In this document: one piece after another, positions 18,876 through 27,396 of the stretch
How the letters are laid out: each line of letters begins with the position of its first letter
Position numbering within the stretch: position 1 is the first letter of the stretch
NCBI RefSeq assembly: GCF_003944835.1
Contig: NZ_RWIV01000001.1
Location: 2,085,501 to 2,149,500, forward strand
DNA length: 64,000 nucleotides
Reading direction: 5' to 3'
DNA from: Bacillus sp. HMF5848
GTDB taxonomy: Bacteria > Bacillota > Bacilli > Bacillales > HMF5848
Translations under genes and position numbers: made by a program
Notes under the pieces: generated by a model
What the model was told of the DNA's origin: nothing
The model's database searches: none
What the model saw: the letters and a program-made list of their open reading frames with translations, nothing else

Positions 18876-20939
18876 ATGGAGTATAAAAATAGTGTCGTTT
18901 TGTTAGCGGGTACAAAAGAAACACGAAAAGCGCTCTATCAGCAATTAACAGAAATCATAGGGGATTTTATTCACATTCATAGTTTTTCAGTTGAAGAAAA
19001 ATTACCTTCTCCTATTAAAAATAAGTTGGTTATTCTTTCTTCTGAACTTATTACTGATGAGGTTCAACATGTGATTGAAACAAGTTGTACTGTTATCGCA
19101 GCTAAACGTACTATTAATTATTTAATGATTGATCAATTACTTTTCCTACCAAATGGTGCGAAGGCGTTGTACGTGAACGACTTTCCAGAAACGGTGATAG
19201 AAGGTATTCATACTCTAAAGGAGCTAGGAATTGATCACATTGAATACATTCCATGCTATCCTAACAGGAAAGTGTTTCAAAAGACTAAAGTTGCTATTAC
19301 ACCTGGAGAAGTTCATCTCATACCTGACTATGTAGAAGAGATAGTAAATATTGGCCCACGTCTTATTGATATTTCTACCATTTTTGAGATTCTAAATCAC
19401 CTTCAGTTGTTAGATCAAAAAGGTGCTGAGATTTCGAATAAATACAATCAAAAGATTATTGATTTAAGCAAAAAATTAGCAAGTACGATGAGGCAAGCAA
19501 ATGACTTAAATAAACATTTAAAAAGAGTAGTTGATGGAGTAAATGATGGTATTTTAGCTGTTCGTTTTGATGGCACCATAACAGTATTTAATGAAATTAT
19601 GGAGAAGTTTACATCTGTTGCAGCATCTAACGCAATTGGCAACAACATTGACTCTGTCATTAGTAATAAGCAGTTAGTAGAGTTTATTCTCTCAGAGCAG
19701 CAAACGGAAGATAATGCTTTCTCATTAGGGTCATACGACACAATAGTGCATCGTTTTTGCTTACAAAGCGAGGAAACAATTGTAGCTACATTTAAGAACC
19801 CTCATGAGGCTATAGAGATGGAACGAACACTCCGACGAGAGTTAGTAAAAAAAGGCTACTATGCTAAATATACGTTCGCTGATATTATAGGTCGAAGTAA
19901 AGTGTTACAAGATACAAAGGAAACAGCCGCAAAGCTAGCAAAAACAGACCTTACTGTGCTCATTCAAGGTGAGAGTGGCACAGGGAAAGAACTTTTCGCA
20001 AGTGCGATACATAATCAATCTATTCGAAATAAAAGTCCTTTTCTAGCTGTAAACTTTAGTGCATTGACTGAGGATTTAATGGAAAGTGAATTGTTTGGGT
20101 ACGAAGAAGGAGCATTTACGGGAGCAAAGAAAGGTGGAAAAAAAGGATTATTTGAGCAAGCCAATGGTGGTACGATCTTTCTTGATGAAATTGGGGATAT
20201 TAGTTTAAAGTTACAAGCCCGATTACTTCGAGTTTTACAAGAAAAAGAGATAATGAGAATTGGAGGCAACAAAATAATCCCTGTAGATGTAAGAGTAATT
20301 GCTGCAACAAACAAAGATTTGCTTAGGATGATTCACGAGGGGGTATTTCGCGAGGATTTATATCATCGCTTAAAGGTCTTATTCCTACATTTACCCGAAC
20401 TTAGAAATAGACGTGAAGATATTGAATTTTTAATACAACATTTCATAAAGAAAAGTGGTCGAACTCATATAAAGATTAACATTGATGTAATTGACCAGCT
20501 AATGCAGTATCAATGGTTTGGCAATGTTCGAGAATTGAAAAACTCTATTGATTATATGTTAGCTGTTTGTGATGGGAATGTTATTACAGTGCAAGATATT
20601 CCTAATAAAGAATTCTTTCAGAACAATACAATAATAACAACGCAGCAAAAGTTACAAAAAAGCATAGCAACACATTCAATGTCCTCCACTCATGATAAGA
20701 ATGAACTGATAAGAATTTTGCAAACAATTCTTAATATGAATGAAGCGGGTCAACCCGCTAGTCGTAAAAAAATTGAGCTTGAGAGTCAAAGCTGGTCTAC
20801 CCCGCTAACAAATCAACAGGTTCGGCACCGTTTGAATATCCTTGAAGAAAAAGAATATATAACAAAAGGCCGCGGTCGTGCAGGTACTATGATAACAGAG
20901 ACGGGTAAGCGTTATTTAGATTCAGTTTTAATGGTCTAG
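18876..20939 (+). CDS. Sigma-54-dependent activator with PAS domain and C-terminal winged helix
   Basis: Bacterial enhancer-binding protein, 687 aa, starting at the ATG six bases after GAGGTG (a GTG inside that site is rejected). Residues about 1-200 are a sensory region I do not recognise. A PAS-like segment (VVDGVNDGILAVRFDGTITVF) begins near 215. The AAA+ domain starts near 335: Walker A GESGTGKE (about 364-371), the sigma-54 contact loop GAFTGA (412-417), Walker B GGTIFLDEIGD, and an R-finger region. The usual Fis-type helix-turn-helix is absent; the last about 80 residues instead look like a winged helix (NQQVRHRLNILEEKEYI, then TKGRGRAGTMI). It is divergent from an operon with a consensus sigma-54 promoter, so it very probably activates it, perhaps on sensing a dipeptide or arginine (inference). 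Confidence 0.93.
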   Translation: MEYKNSVVLLAGTKETRKALYQQLTEIIGDFIHIHSFSVEEKLPSPIKNKLVILSSELITDEVQHVIETSCTVIAAKRTINYLMIDQLLFLPNGAKALYVNDFPETVIEGIHTLKELGIDHIEYIPCYPNRKVFQKTKVAITPGEVHLIPDYVEEIVNIGPRLIDISTIFEILNHLQLLDQKGAEISNKYNQKIIDLSKKLASTMRQANDLNKHLKRVVDGVNDGILAVRFDGTITVFNEIMEKFTSVAASNAIGNNIDSVISNKQLVEFILSEQQTEDNAFSLGSYDTIVHRFCLQSEETIVATFKNPHEAIEMERTLRRELVKKGYYAKYTFADIIGRSKVLQDTKETAAKLAKTDLTVLIQGESGTGKELFASAIHNQSIRNKSPFLAVNFSALTEDLMESELFGYEEGAFTGAKKGGKKGLFEQANGGTIFLDEIGDISLKLQARLLRVLQEKEIMRIGGNKIIPVDVRVIAATNKDLLRMIHEGVFREDLYHRLKVLFLHLPELRNRREDIEFLIQHFIKKSGRTHIKINIDVIDQLMQYQWFGNVRELKNSIDYMLAVCDGNVITVQDIPNKEFFQNNTIITTQQKLQKSIATHSMSSTHDKNELIRILQTILNMNEAGQPASRKKIELESQSWSTPLTNQQVRHRLNILEEKEYITKGRGRAGTMITETGKRYLDSVLMV

Positions 20940-21025
20940 GATGATATTGTGTCTACTTGAATTACAAGTAATACGTTCAGCTGTAAACTAATCGTTTTCT
21001 TCACGTTTTGTTTAGACTGCCTCTT

Positions 21026-21048
21026 GGGGGAATCTCCTCCCCCTTTCT
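21026..21048 (+). terminator. Terminator of the sigma-54 activator gene
   Basis: A GGGGGA/TCCCCC stem with a 6-nt loop is followed by TTTCTT, about 90 bp after the activator stop codon. Confidence 0.65.
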
Positions 21049-21071
21049 TACTTGTAAAGAACAAAAAATAA

Positions 21072-22010
21072 CTAGCTAGCGCTTTTCATCCACGCTAAAG
21101 TTTGTTTCAACCCTTCTTTATAAGGTGTTTTAGGTATATTGCCTATGTTTGCTTCGTATTTGTCTCCATTAAGAATGACAGGGCTCTCAGTCAAATACAT
21201 CATTTCTAGAAATTCTCTCATGCCTGATGAAAACAATGCTAATAACTGAATCATACCTTTCGAAACAGTTTGTATTTTTCCTTTATAGCCAATTTCATCT
21301 CGAAATAGTGAAATCAGCTCTTCTCCGGTTATTGGATGAGATGCTGGAATATTCCAATTTTGATCATACGTGTGCTGACGAAGAGCTAATTCTACCATTG
21401 CCTTCGCGCCATCTAATGTGTATAAAAACTCTCTACGTACATCCAATTTTCCTACAAAACGTGAATTCTTTTGATTAGCAACGCTTTTTAGCGTTTCATG
21501 AAGTATAGTGTTATTGGCATTTGGTCCATATAGGTCTGGAAAATGAACTATTAATGAAGGCACCGGACTATTTAATAGTTTTTCTTCGAGTGTTAATCGT
21601 ATTTTTCCTTTTTTCGTGTGTGGTTCTTTTGTTGCAGATTCAGAAACCCTTCTTTTAGCTTGTTTACCATATGCATATATATTGTCGACATGTGCTATCT
21701 TAGCATTGCAGTTTAAGGCAACACTTATTATGTTGTCCACACAACGTGGGTGTTTTTCTTTCCATTCTTGGTAAGGAAAACTTATCGCATTAAAGATTAC
21801 ATCTACACCTTCTGCTGCCTTTAATAAATCTTGTACAATTAAAGCATCTCCAGTCGCTATTTTTATCTTAGCTTCATGTTTATATAAGGATGTAAGCTTT
21901 TGCTCGCTTTTTGCAAATGCAACCACTTCAACGCCTCTCGAAATTAATTCTTTGACTAATGCATATCCCATTCCACCTGATGCACCAATAACTAAAGCTT
22001 TTGAAATCAT
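21072..22010 (-). CDS. NAD(P)-dependent epimerase/dehydratase-family protein
   Basis: Atypical short-chain dehydrogenase of 312 aa from the ATG encoding MISKALVIG, nine bases after GGAGG; a TTG three codons upstream is less likely. The N-terminal Rossmann motif is GASGGMG. Next come a GDA strand turn and NAISFPY; the active-site Tyr may be in IYAYGKQAK (YxxxK present). The C-terminal half is substrate-specific and not recognised. It lies about 70 bp after a TetR gene on the same strand, with a TetR-type operator between them, so TetR should repress both. Confidence 0.85.
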   Translation of the reverse strand: MISKALVIGASGGMGYALVKELISRGVEVVAFAKSEQKLTSLYKHEAKIKIATGDALIVQDLLKAAEGVDVIFNAISFPYQEWKEKHPRCVDNIISVALNCNAKIAHVDNIYAYGKQAKRRVSESATKEPHTKKGKIRLTLEEKLLNSPVPSLIVHFPDLYGPNANNTILHETLKSVANQKNSRFVGKLDVRREFLYTLDGAKAMVELALRQHTYDQNWNIPASHPITGEELISLFRDEIGYKGKIQTVSKGMIQLLALFSSGMREFLEMMYLTESPVILNGDKYEANIGNIPKTPYKEGLKQTLAWMKSAS

Positions 22011-22026
22011 TTTACACAACCTCCTC

Positions 22027-22048
22027 TTAATTAACCATTGGTCAATAA
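22027..22048. promoter_or_regulatory. TetR-type operator ahead of the reductase gene
   Basis: An imperfect palindrome with half sites TTAACC and GGTCAA around ATT. Read on the minus strand it matches the element upstream of the TetR gene (22666-22687) at 19 of 22 positions. Two such copies at the two promoters argue for a shared operator. Confidence 0.65.
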
Positions 22049-22078
22049 CGTCTTTAAAATTAGGACCAAGGAATGGCC

Positions 22079-22648
22079 CTAACGTATTGCCTTCAAAATA
22101 AAGTCAACATATGAGTGTGCCGCTTCTTTTGCTTCGTCAAAGCTGTTTGCATAGCCTTTATGATGAGACACAAAACCATGAAGAGCTACGAATGCAGAAT
22201 AAATGTCTTTAATTAATAATTTTCTATCAGAAAGAGTCTGTACGGCTTCTGCAAATCGTTGGAAGCTGAGATTAGCTGCCTCTTGAGACAAACTATCTAC
22301 CTCTTCATTTTTTTTCATGAACATTAATTCGTATTGACTTTGATGATCCAAGCCAAATTTAATAAATTGAATAAATACGTTTTGAAGCTTGTTACTGGGA
22401 GCACCATCGCTCTGAATTGTCTCATCTAAACGTGTGTTCAACGCATGAAAATCTTCTTCCACAATGGCATAGAACAAGTCTGCTTTATTTTTGAAATGAT
22501 AATATAAAGAACCGTGGCTACAATTCAGTTGTTTAGCAATACTTCTCATTGAAACTTTATTAAAATCTCTTTCAACAAATTGCTTTCTTGCTTCGGCTAT
22601 AATCATGTCTTTTGTTAGTTCTTGATTGGCTGGTTTACGTGGTGACAT
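22079..22648 (-). CDS. TetR-family transcriptional regulator
   Basis: One-component repressor of 189 aa. The N-terminal helix-turn-helix is typical (VSMRSIAKQLNCSHGSLYYHFKN with the GSLYYHFKNKADL end of the TetR signature). The C-terminal ligand domain is not assigned. A clear AAAGGAG site precedes the ATG. The palindromic operator at 22666-22687 overlaps its promoter region, indicating autoregulation; the same motif precedes the downstream reductase gene. Confidence 0.95.
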   Translation of the reverse strand: MSPRKPANQELTKDMIIAEARKQFVERDFNKVSMRSIAKQLNCSHGSLYYHFKNKADLFYAIVEEDFHALNTRLDETIQSDGAPSNKLQNVFIQFIKFGLDHQSQYELMFMKKNEEVDSLSQEAANLSFQRFAEAVQTLSDRKLLIKDIYSAFVALHGFVSHHKGYANSFDEAKEAAHSYVDFILKAIR

Positions 22649-22665
22649 TTGTACTCCTTTTTAAT

Positions 22666-22687
22666 TTATTGACCGGTGGTTTATTAA
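22666..22687. promoter_or_regulatory. TetR-type autoregulatory operator
   Basis: Palindromic element with half sites TTGACC and GGTTTA separated by GGT, just upstream of the TetR ribosome site. It nearly repeats the element at 22027-22048, giving a consensus ATTGACC-N2-TGGTT. Confidence 0.65.
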
Positions 22688-22864
22688 ATTATAAATCATT
22701 TGGAAAAAAAAGCAATAAGTTTTTCGGGAATTTTAGCATATATGCAACCATTGCGTTGAAATAAAAATATATTATGTCAATTCATAAAAAAACTTTACAG
22801 AATTTATCAAATTGATATATCTTTAAATTGCTATATTGTGAAAAAATACACAAAGGAGAATTTT

Positions 22865-23818
22865 ATGCTTTTTAACTTCCATTACGCATTTATCCCTGAT
22901 TTTTTAACAGCATTAATAATACCTATACTATTATTGATTTGGCTATGGAAAAGTAAATTAAATACTAAGATTGACTGGATTTTAAATAATCTATTGGTTG
23001 GCAGTTATATTATAATGATTTATTTTGTTGCCAATTGGTGGTTTTTTAGCTACTACTTTCGTTATCTATTTGTATTATGTTTTCTAATGTTGGCTATTCT
23101 ATCATGGAAAAAAGTAAATAACCTATCATGGTTTCCTCCTTATAGTCTTACAACGATTACAGGTAACGTAATTAAAGTTCTTTTTATAGGCGTTTTTGCT
23201 GTAAGTAGCAATTCTTTTACTTTGGCATATGACTACAATGAAGAAGCTATAGACCTTCAATTTCCTTTAAAAGATGGTGTATATTCAATCTTTCAAGGAG
23301 GTAATGGTGAAAAAAGTACACTCATGAATTACCATTATAGATTTCCGCTCTTTCAACAATCAAATGTACATGACTCTATGCAATACGCGATTGATATAGA
23401 GAAACTGAATTTGCTAGGGACGTCACGATACGGTGTTTTTATCGACAATCCATCTAAGTTTAACTTGTATGAAATTTACGGAGAAGTAGTCTATAGTCCA
23501 GTAGATGGCATTGTGACAAATGTGCAAGATAAATTTGCAGATGTTAGCCCTGGTGCGAGCTTTGGTAAAGGAAATACACTTACTATCAAAACGGATCATA
23601 ATATTTACATCTCCTTACTCCACCTAAAAGCAAAGAGTACGTCGGTAAAGATTGGTGACAAAATACAAGCGGGTCAGCCAATAGCAGCAGTCGGAACGTC
23701 TGGAACAGGCTTACCTCACCTACATATTCACGCTGCAAAGAATGCGCCATGGGGTAAAGGTGTACCGATTCGTTTTGATGGAAAATTTGTTGTGAAAAAC
23801 AACCTTATTTTTAAATAA
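22865..23818 (+). CDS. Membrane-anchored M23 (LytM-type) metallopeptidase
   Basis: Predicted cell-wall endopeptidase, 317 aa. The start is the ATG at 22865, six bases after AAAGGAG; an in-frame GTG nine codons earlier precedes that site. Residues about 8-110 hold three or four transmembrane helices, followed by an extracellular region. The M23 domain lies at about 180-310: HDSMQYAIDI gives the first His and Asp ligands, and HLHIH the HxH ligands, with VYSPVDGIVTNV and GNTLTIK between. M23 enzymes with a multi-helix membrane module are less common than secreted ones. It is transcribed alone. Confidence 0.87.
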   Translation: MLFNFHYAFIPDFLTALIIPILLLIWLWKSKLNTKIDWILNNLLVGSYIIMIYFVANWWFFSYYFRYLFVLCFLMLAILSWKKVNNLSWFPPYSLTTITGNVIKVLFIGVFAVSSNSFTLAYDYNEEAIDLQFPLKDGVYSIFQGGNGEKSTLMNYHYRFPLFQQSNVHDSMQYAIDIEKLNLLGTSRYGVFIDNPSKFNLYEIYGEVVYSPVDGIVTNVQDKFADVSPGASFGKGNTLTIKTDHNIYISLLHLKAKSTSVKIGDKIQAGQPIAAVGTSGTGLPHLHIHAAKNAPWGKGVPIRFDGKFVVKNNLIFK

Positions 23819-23886
23819 AAACACTACATAAACTACCAACAAATACTTCATATTATATCTATAATGCTAAATAAGAGGTGGTTTGT

Positions 23887-24030
23887 TTGAAAAAAGATAG
23901 ACGTGAAGATGACAGAAAGATTGTTAAAACGAAAGCTTTTGTTGAAATGTCAGAGGAGGCAAAAGAGCTTTCTGCTTCTGTAGAAAGCAAAAACGTGGAA
24001 CCTAAAGATATTGAAGCAATTGAATATTAG
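23887..24030 (+). CDS. Small charged protein, 47 aa, unrecognised
   Basis: Short frame starting at TTG (23887), four bases after AGAGGTGG, and ending TAG. The product is highly charged (begins MKKDRREDDRKIVKTK, ends EPKDIEAIEY), with no membrane segment. Its composition resembles the acidic small protein encoded 170 bp downstream. Function unknown. Confidence 0.55.
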   Translation: MKKDRREDDRKIVKTKAFVEMSEEAKELSASVESKNVEPKDIEAIEY

Positions 24031-24199
24031 AAAGGCAAAGGTTGTGTGGAATGGAATTTATTTTCGGCACAACCTTTATTAGTTTTCACAATGCTATAGC
24101 CTATTTTGAAAATTGTGATGTTGTTTTTAAAGACTTAATAACAGCACATTAAAAGGGAATACTAACTATAAGCCATTAAAAACAAAAGGAGTTTTCATA

Positions 24200-24348
24200 A
24201 TGAAAAAAATGAAAATTATGATCAGAAAATTGCACCCGGAATGGATGACGACGAAGAGCTTGAGCAAAAGGCATCAATAGAAGAGATACAAAAAGGAGAC
24301 TATACGACAGTTACCAGACTTTCTTTTGATGAGGTTGACCCTAGTTAA
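24200..24348 (+). pseudogene. Small acidic protein gene with a -1 frameshift in an A7 tract
   Basis: An AAAGGAG site leads to ATG (24200-24202) followed by seven A. Read in phase, translation ends after 26 codons. Shifting by one base within the A run gives a continuous, strongly acidic 49-residue protein (YDQKIAPGMDDDEELEQK ... LSFDEVDPS) that ends at TAA 24346-24348 before a strong terminator. The total length is 149 nt, one short of 50 codons, so a single A is missing. It may be a true indel, a sequencing error, or a gene expressed by polymerase or ribosome slippage on the A tract. Confidence 0.6.
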
Positions 24349-24361
24349 ATACAAAATTTAA

Positions 24362-24408
24362 AACCTGCACCTTCAGTAAGAAAGCACTTAAGGTGCAGGT
24401 TTTTTTTA
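24362..24408 (+). terminator. Strong terminator after the acidic small gene
   Basis: A perfect 12-bp stem (AACCTGCACCTT and AAGGTGCAGGTT) with a 16-nt loop is followed by a run of T on the plus strand. Confidence 0.9.
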
Positions 24409-24425
24409 CATATTTACTTAAATGC

Positions 24426-24713
24426 TTAGCGTATAAACTTAATATAACGTTTTAGAAGCTTCCAGCTACTGAACGAAATTAATAGTAAAATAACTGCAAA
24501 AACAATGGAAACGGGAAGACTTAAAATACTTGGAATATCAACACCTGGAACAATAGTCATTTGAACGAGGTCTTTATTAAAGGTGCGAATGATGCCTCCT
24601 ATTACCGCAATAGCAGAGCATAAAGCTAATCCAGTTGAAAACACGAATAACGTTGGTACAATGACTAAAGTTGGTAGACTGAAAATCGCATATTTTTTAT
24701 ATCTCAGTAACAT
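24426..24713 (-). CDS. Small membrane protein, 95 aa
   Basis: Unrecognised protein with two long hydrophobic segments (about 8-42 and 62-84) and a basic C-terminus (KLLKRYIKFIR). The ATG is eight bases after AGGAGG. It follows the bactofilin-like gene by 12 bp and must be cotranscribed with it, so it may be its membrane partner (inference). Confidence 0.7.
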   Translation of the reverse strand: MLLRYKKYAIFSLPTLVIVPTLFVFSTGLALCSAIAVIGGIIRTFNKDLVQMTIVPGVDIPSILSLPVSIVFAVILLLISFSSWKLLKRYIKFIR

Positions 24714-24725
24714 ACATAGTTCCTC

Positions 24726-25340
24726 CTAACGTATTTGATGTTTCGACAGTACTTTCGCTTTTGAGTGAATGTCACATTTTGTTTTATAGTATAATTTTTC
24801 TATTATACAATTAGGACCAACATCAATTATATCCCCAACAACCTCTGAAGCCTCAACATGCTCAATGACAATTTTTTCTCCTTTTAATCGTTTGGTACGT
24901 AGTCTTGTAGGAAGTAGATTTAAGAAAGCTGTACGGCTTTTTTTAATAGTGATATCTCCCTTACTCGTAACAATATCCACGTTAGATGTGGAGGTTATTT
25001 TTATATAGATTGTGTTTGCATGTAAACTGCCTTGAATGTTAACGGCCCCTTTTGATTGAAATAATTCTGCACTTACATTCCCTTTACACTTTAAATGACC
25101 TGATGTAACAATTTTTTCACCTTGTAAACGATTTATAGATAAGTTCCCTATGTTTTCTACTGTTTCAACAAAACAATCGTTTGCAGAAGTGGTTCCTTTA
25201 TTAATCAGTTCCTTTGCTGTAACATTTCCTTTTACTTGGCAATGTCCAATAATACTCATAAAGTTTGTTTTAATATCATGAGGGTATACACTATAACCAT
25301 TTGCTTGAATACTATTTTCGTGATTATTAGCTAAGTTCAT
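24726..25340 (-). CDS. Bactofilin-like polymer-forming protein
   Basis: Cytoplasmic 204-aa protein made of short beta-helix repeats (GHCQVKGNVTAKELINKG, GHLKCKGNVSAELF, GAVNIQGSLHANTIYI, KGEKIVIEHVEASEVVGDII), the pattern of bactofilins and of Bacillus YhbE/YhbF-like proteins, which form filaments. Start ATG after AAAGGTGG. Its promoter region carries a perfect 31-bp palindrome (25367-25397) whose core recurs upstream of the MarR gene near 27.8 kb, suggesting MarR control. It forms an operon with a small membrane protein. Confidence 0.8.
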   Translation of the reverse strand: MNLANNHENSIQANGYSVYPHDIKTNFMSIIGHCQVKGNVTAKELINKGTTSANDCFVETVENIGNLSINRLQGEKIVTSGHLKCKGNVSAELFQSKGAVNIQGSLHANTIYIKITSTSNVDIVTSKGDITIKKSRTAFLNLLPTRLRTKRLKGEKIVIEHVEASEVVGDIIDVGPNCIIEKLYYKTKCDIHSKAKVLSKHQIR

Positions 25341-25366
25341 ATTTATAACCCACCTTTTATTAAGTC

Positions 25367-25397
25367 GTTAAATATTTTAACTGTTAAAATATTTAAC
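25367..25397. promoter_or_regulatory. 31-bp perfect palindrome, probable MarR operator
   Basis: Two 15-bp arms (GTTAAATATTTTAAC and its complement) flank a single T, just upstream of the bactofilin-like gene. The inner 17 bp match the element 27826-27842 ahead of the MarR gene at 14 positions. Confidence 0.7.
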
Positions 25398-25548
25398 ATC
25401 CATAATATATACCTTTTGTATAATGTTGTCAATAACAAACTAAAAAGGTTCACTTTCTTTTAAATAAAGTTCCGATTAGTGACACATTTTTTGTTTTGGC
25501 AGTCAAATAAGCCTTTTGCTTGAAAAGAGAAGTTGGCGTGATTGTATT

Positions 25549-25577
25549 AAAAAGGATGTCAATTAAAATTGACATCC
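25549..25577 (-). terminator. Terminator of the M3 peptidase gene
   Basis: A perfect 11-bp stem (GGATGTCAATT and AATTGACATCC) followed on the minus strand by TTTTTAAT, about 85 bp after the M3 peptidase stop. Confidence 0.85.
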
Positions 25578-25660
25578 ACTTGGTAAATAATAAACTTAAT
25601 TCAACAAAACTCTCGGGACTTGCTCTGAAATTAGCAATATAAATGTTATTGTAAAGCTGT

Positions 25661-27202
25661 TTAATCATTCGTAGTTACGCTAGTTAATCTTTCAGTTAAA
25701 TAGGAAAACGTAAAATCTTCATCACAGATCTGTTTTACCCTATCCTTCCAACAGTATAACTGATTCGGTTCAATGTATTTTTTAAGCAGTTCATGAAACA
25801 CTTCTTGATTTTTATAGAGACTCTTTACGCAAAATTTCCCCCGAATCATATCTCTAATTGCTAACGCAAAGTTGTAGTCCTGAAAAAATGCTGGATTCTC
25901 AATATAAAACATCTCGCTGCCAGGATGAAAAGTTTCACCCTCATATCCAAATACAACTTTATAACATTCGTCAGCGATCTTTTGGAAGCTTCTATCAGGG
26001 TTTTTGTATAATTCATATTCAACTAAACTGTAGTAGTAATTAATTTGGACCATCTTCAAATCAGTTAACGTATTCAGTTCCTTTATCTGTAACAACACCT
26101 CATCTGTTAGATCAAAATTTTTTGTTAAAAATTCTTCATCTGATACAATAGTTTGAAATAATTCAGCTATCGATTCAGCCGCTATGCTTGAATAAAAACG
26201 GTAGAGCTCTGGGTATTTAAAGGAACCATAGTAACCGTCCATTATGTGCCCCAACTCATGAATTCCAGACAAAAATACAGAATATGCATCTCGTTTATTA
26301 ACTACTAACCTGAGGTCATTTGGGTTTATGTTGATGGCAAAACCACCATATGGAATTTCCAAACTTTCAATCTTAACTGGAATGCTTTGTAATTGTATTC
26401 CTAGTCCACTTGCTGCATCACATAACACTTCTTTTACCCGTTCAGATGAAAAAATATTGTCTGGAATCCTATGGAAATTGAAGGTGGAAAAATATTGATC
26501 ATAAAAATTTATTTTCTCCCATCCAAACTTTTCGTTTATTCGATTAGTCCAGTAGGTATAAGAAGTTACCAATCTTTCTAGTAAGCCATTCATTTCCTCT
26601 ATATAACTATCTATATCAATTTCCTTTAGGCTGCATTTAAAGTGATAATAGTTGTCATATCCGACATCCTGAGCTAGTTGGTTTCTTTTTTGGATGAGTG
26701 TTCTGTATAAATCTTCATTTTCTCGTCCTATTCTTTTTGATTCAAGCAATAGTCTTTTTCTAAGTTCCCGATTCGGATTATCCATAATATTTGAGTGCAC
26801 AGTGCCTAAATTATATTCTTTTCCATCAATCTCAAACGTACTGTCCATCAGTCTTTTTTGCAAAGAATGTTGCACGCCTACTATTTCCGGATGACTATCA
26901 AGTGCTTCTTGTTTCATCCTTGATAAAAATACATCTATTCTTCTACACCAAATGGGATCATCACTTAATATCTCTTTCCACGTAGAAAAGGTATGTATAA
27001 GTTGTTTATTTGTCATGAGATCGTGTTTAATCTTTTGAATTTCATCGATTCTTTGACTTTCATACCCTTGCGAGTACATAAGATAGTAAATACGCTCTTC
27101 CTCTTGGTATATTTCGTCCAAATTTTTAATGGCAGTTTGATACGTGGCTTTCCATTCGTTAACATCTGAAATTTGAGTTAAACGCTCAAAACCTAAGTCC
27201 AT
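25661..27202 (-). CDS. M3-family oligoendopeptidase
   Basis: Cytoplasmic zinc metallopeptidase of 513 aa that degrades short peptides. The catalytic motif HELGH (in SGIHELGHIMDGYYG, about 310-314) gives two His ligands and the Glu; the third ligand should be the Glu in SIAAESIAELFQ about 25 residues later. It is shorter than the typical PepF (about 600 aa) but looks complete at both ends, with AAGGAG before the ATG and a terminator after the stop. It is transcribed alone. Confidence 0.88.
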   Translation of the reverse strand: MDLGFERLTQISDVNEWKATYQTAIKNLDEIYQEEERIYYLMYSQGYESQRIDEIQKIKHDLMTNKQLIHTFSTWKEILSDDPIWCRRIDVFLSRMKQEALDSHPEIVGVQHSLQKRLMDSTFEIDGKEYNLGTVHSNIMDNPNRELRKRLLLESKRIGRENEDLYRTLIQKRNQLAQDVGYDNYYHFKCSLKEIDIDSYIEEMNGLLERLVTSYTYWTNRINEKFGWEKINFYDQYFSTFNFHRIPDNIFSSERVKEVLCDAASGLGIQLQSIPVKIESLEIPYGGFAININPNDLRLVVNKRDAYSVFLSGIHELGHIMDGYYGSFKYPELYRFYSSIAAESIAELFQTIVSDEEFLTKNFDLTDEVLLQIKELNTLTDLKMVQINYYYSLVEYELYKNPDRSFQKIADECYKVVFGYEGETFHPGSEMFYIENPAFFQDYNFALAIRDMIRGKFCVKSLYKNQEVFHELLKKYIEPNQLYCWKDRVKQICDEDFTFSYLTERLTSVTTND

Positions 27203-27396
27203 AATTAATCTCCTTTTGATAGTAAATCCCTATTAGGTTAGTTGCTTTGCTCTCTCTGACATTTATATATAGTTAAACATTGATGGATCAATAAAACTAA
27301 GGCACATAAACTAATGTTAGTTTTGTGCCCATTTTAACGTCATGTTTAAATTATGGTTCTGTACGGTTTTGAAACTTCTATGTTGCACTAAACATG

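Noticed and set aside
25450-25668. Minus-strand 72-codon frame after the M3 peptidase
   Set aside because: It has no ribosome site, overlaps the peptidase stop, and runs through that gene's 11-bp-stem terminator.
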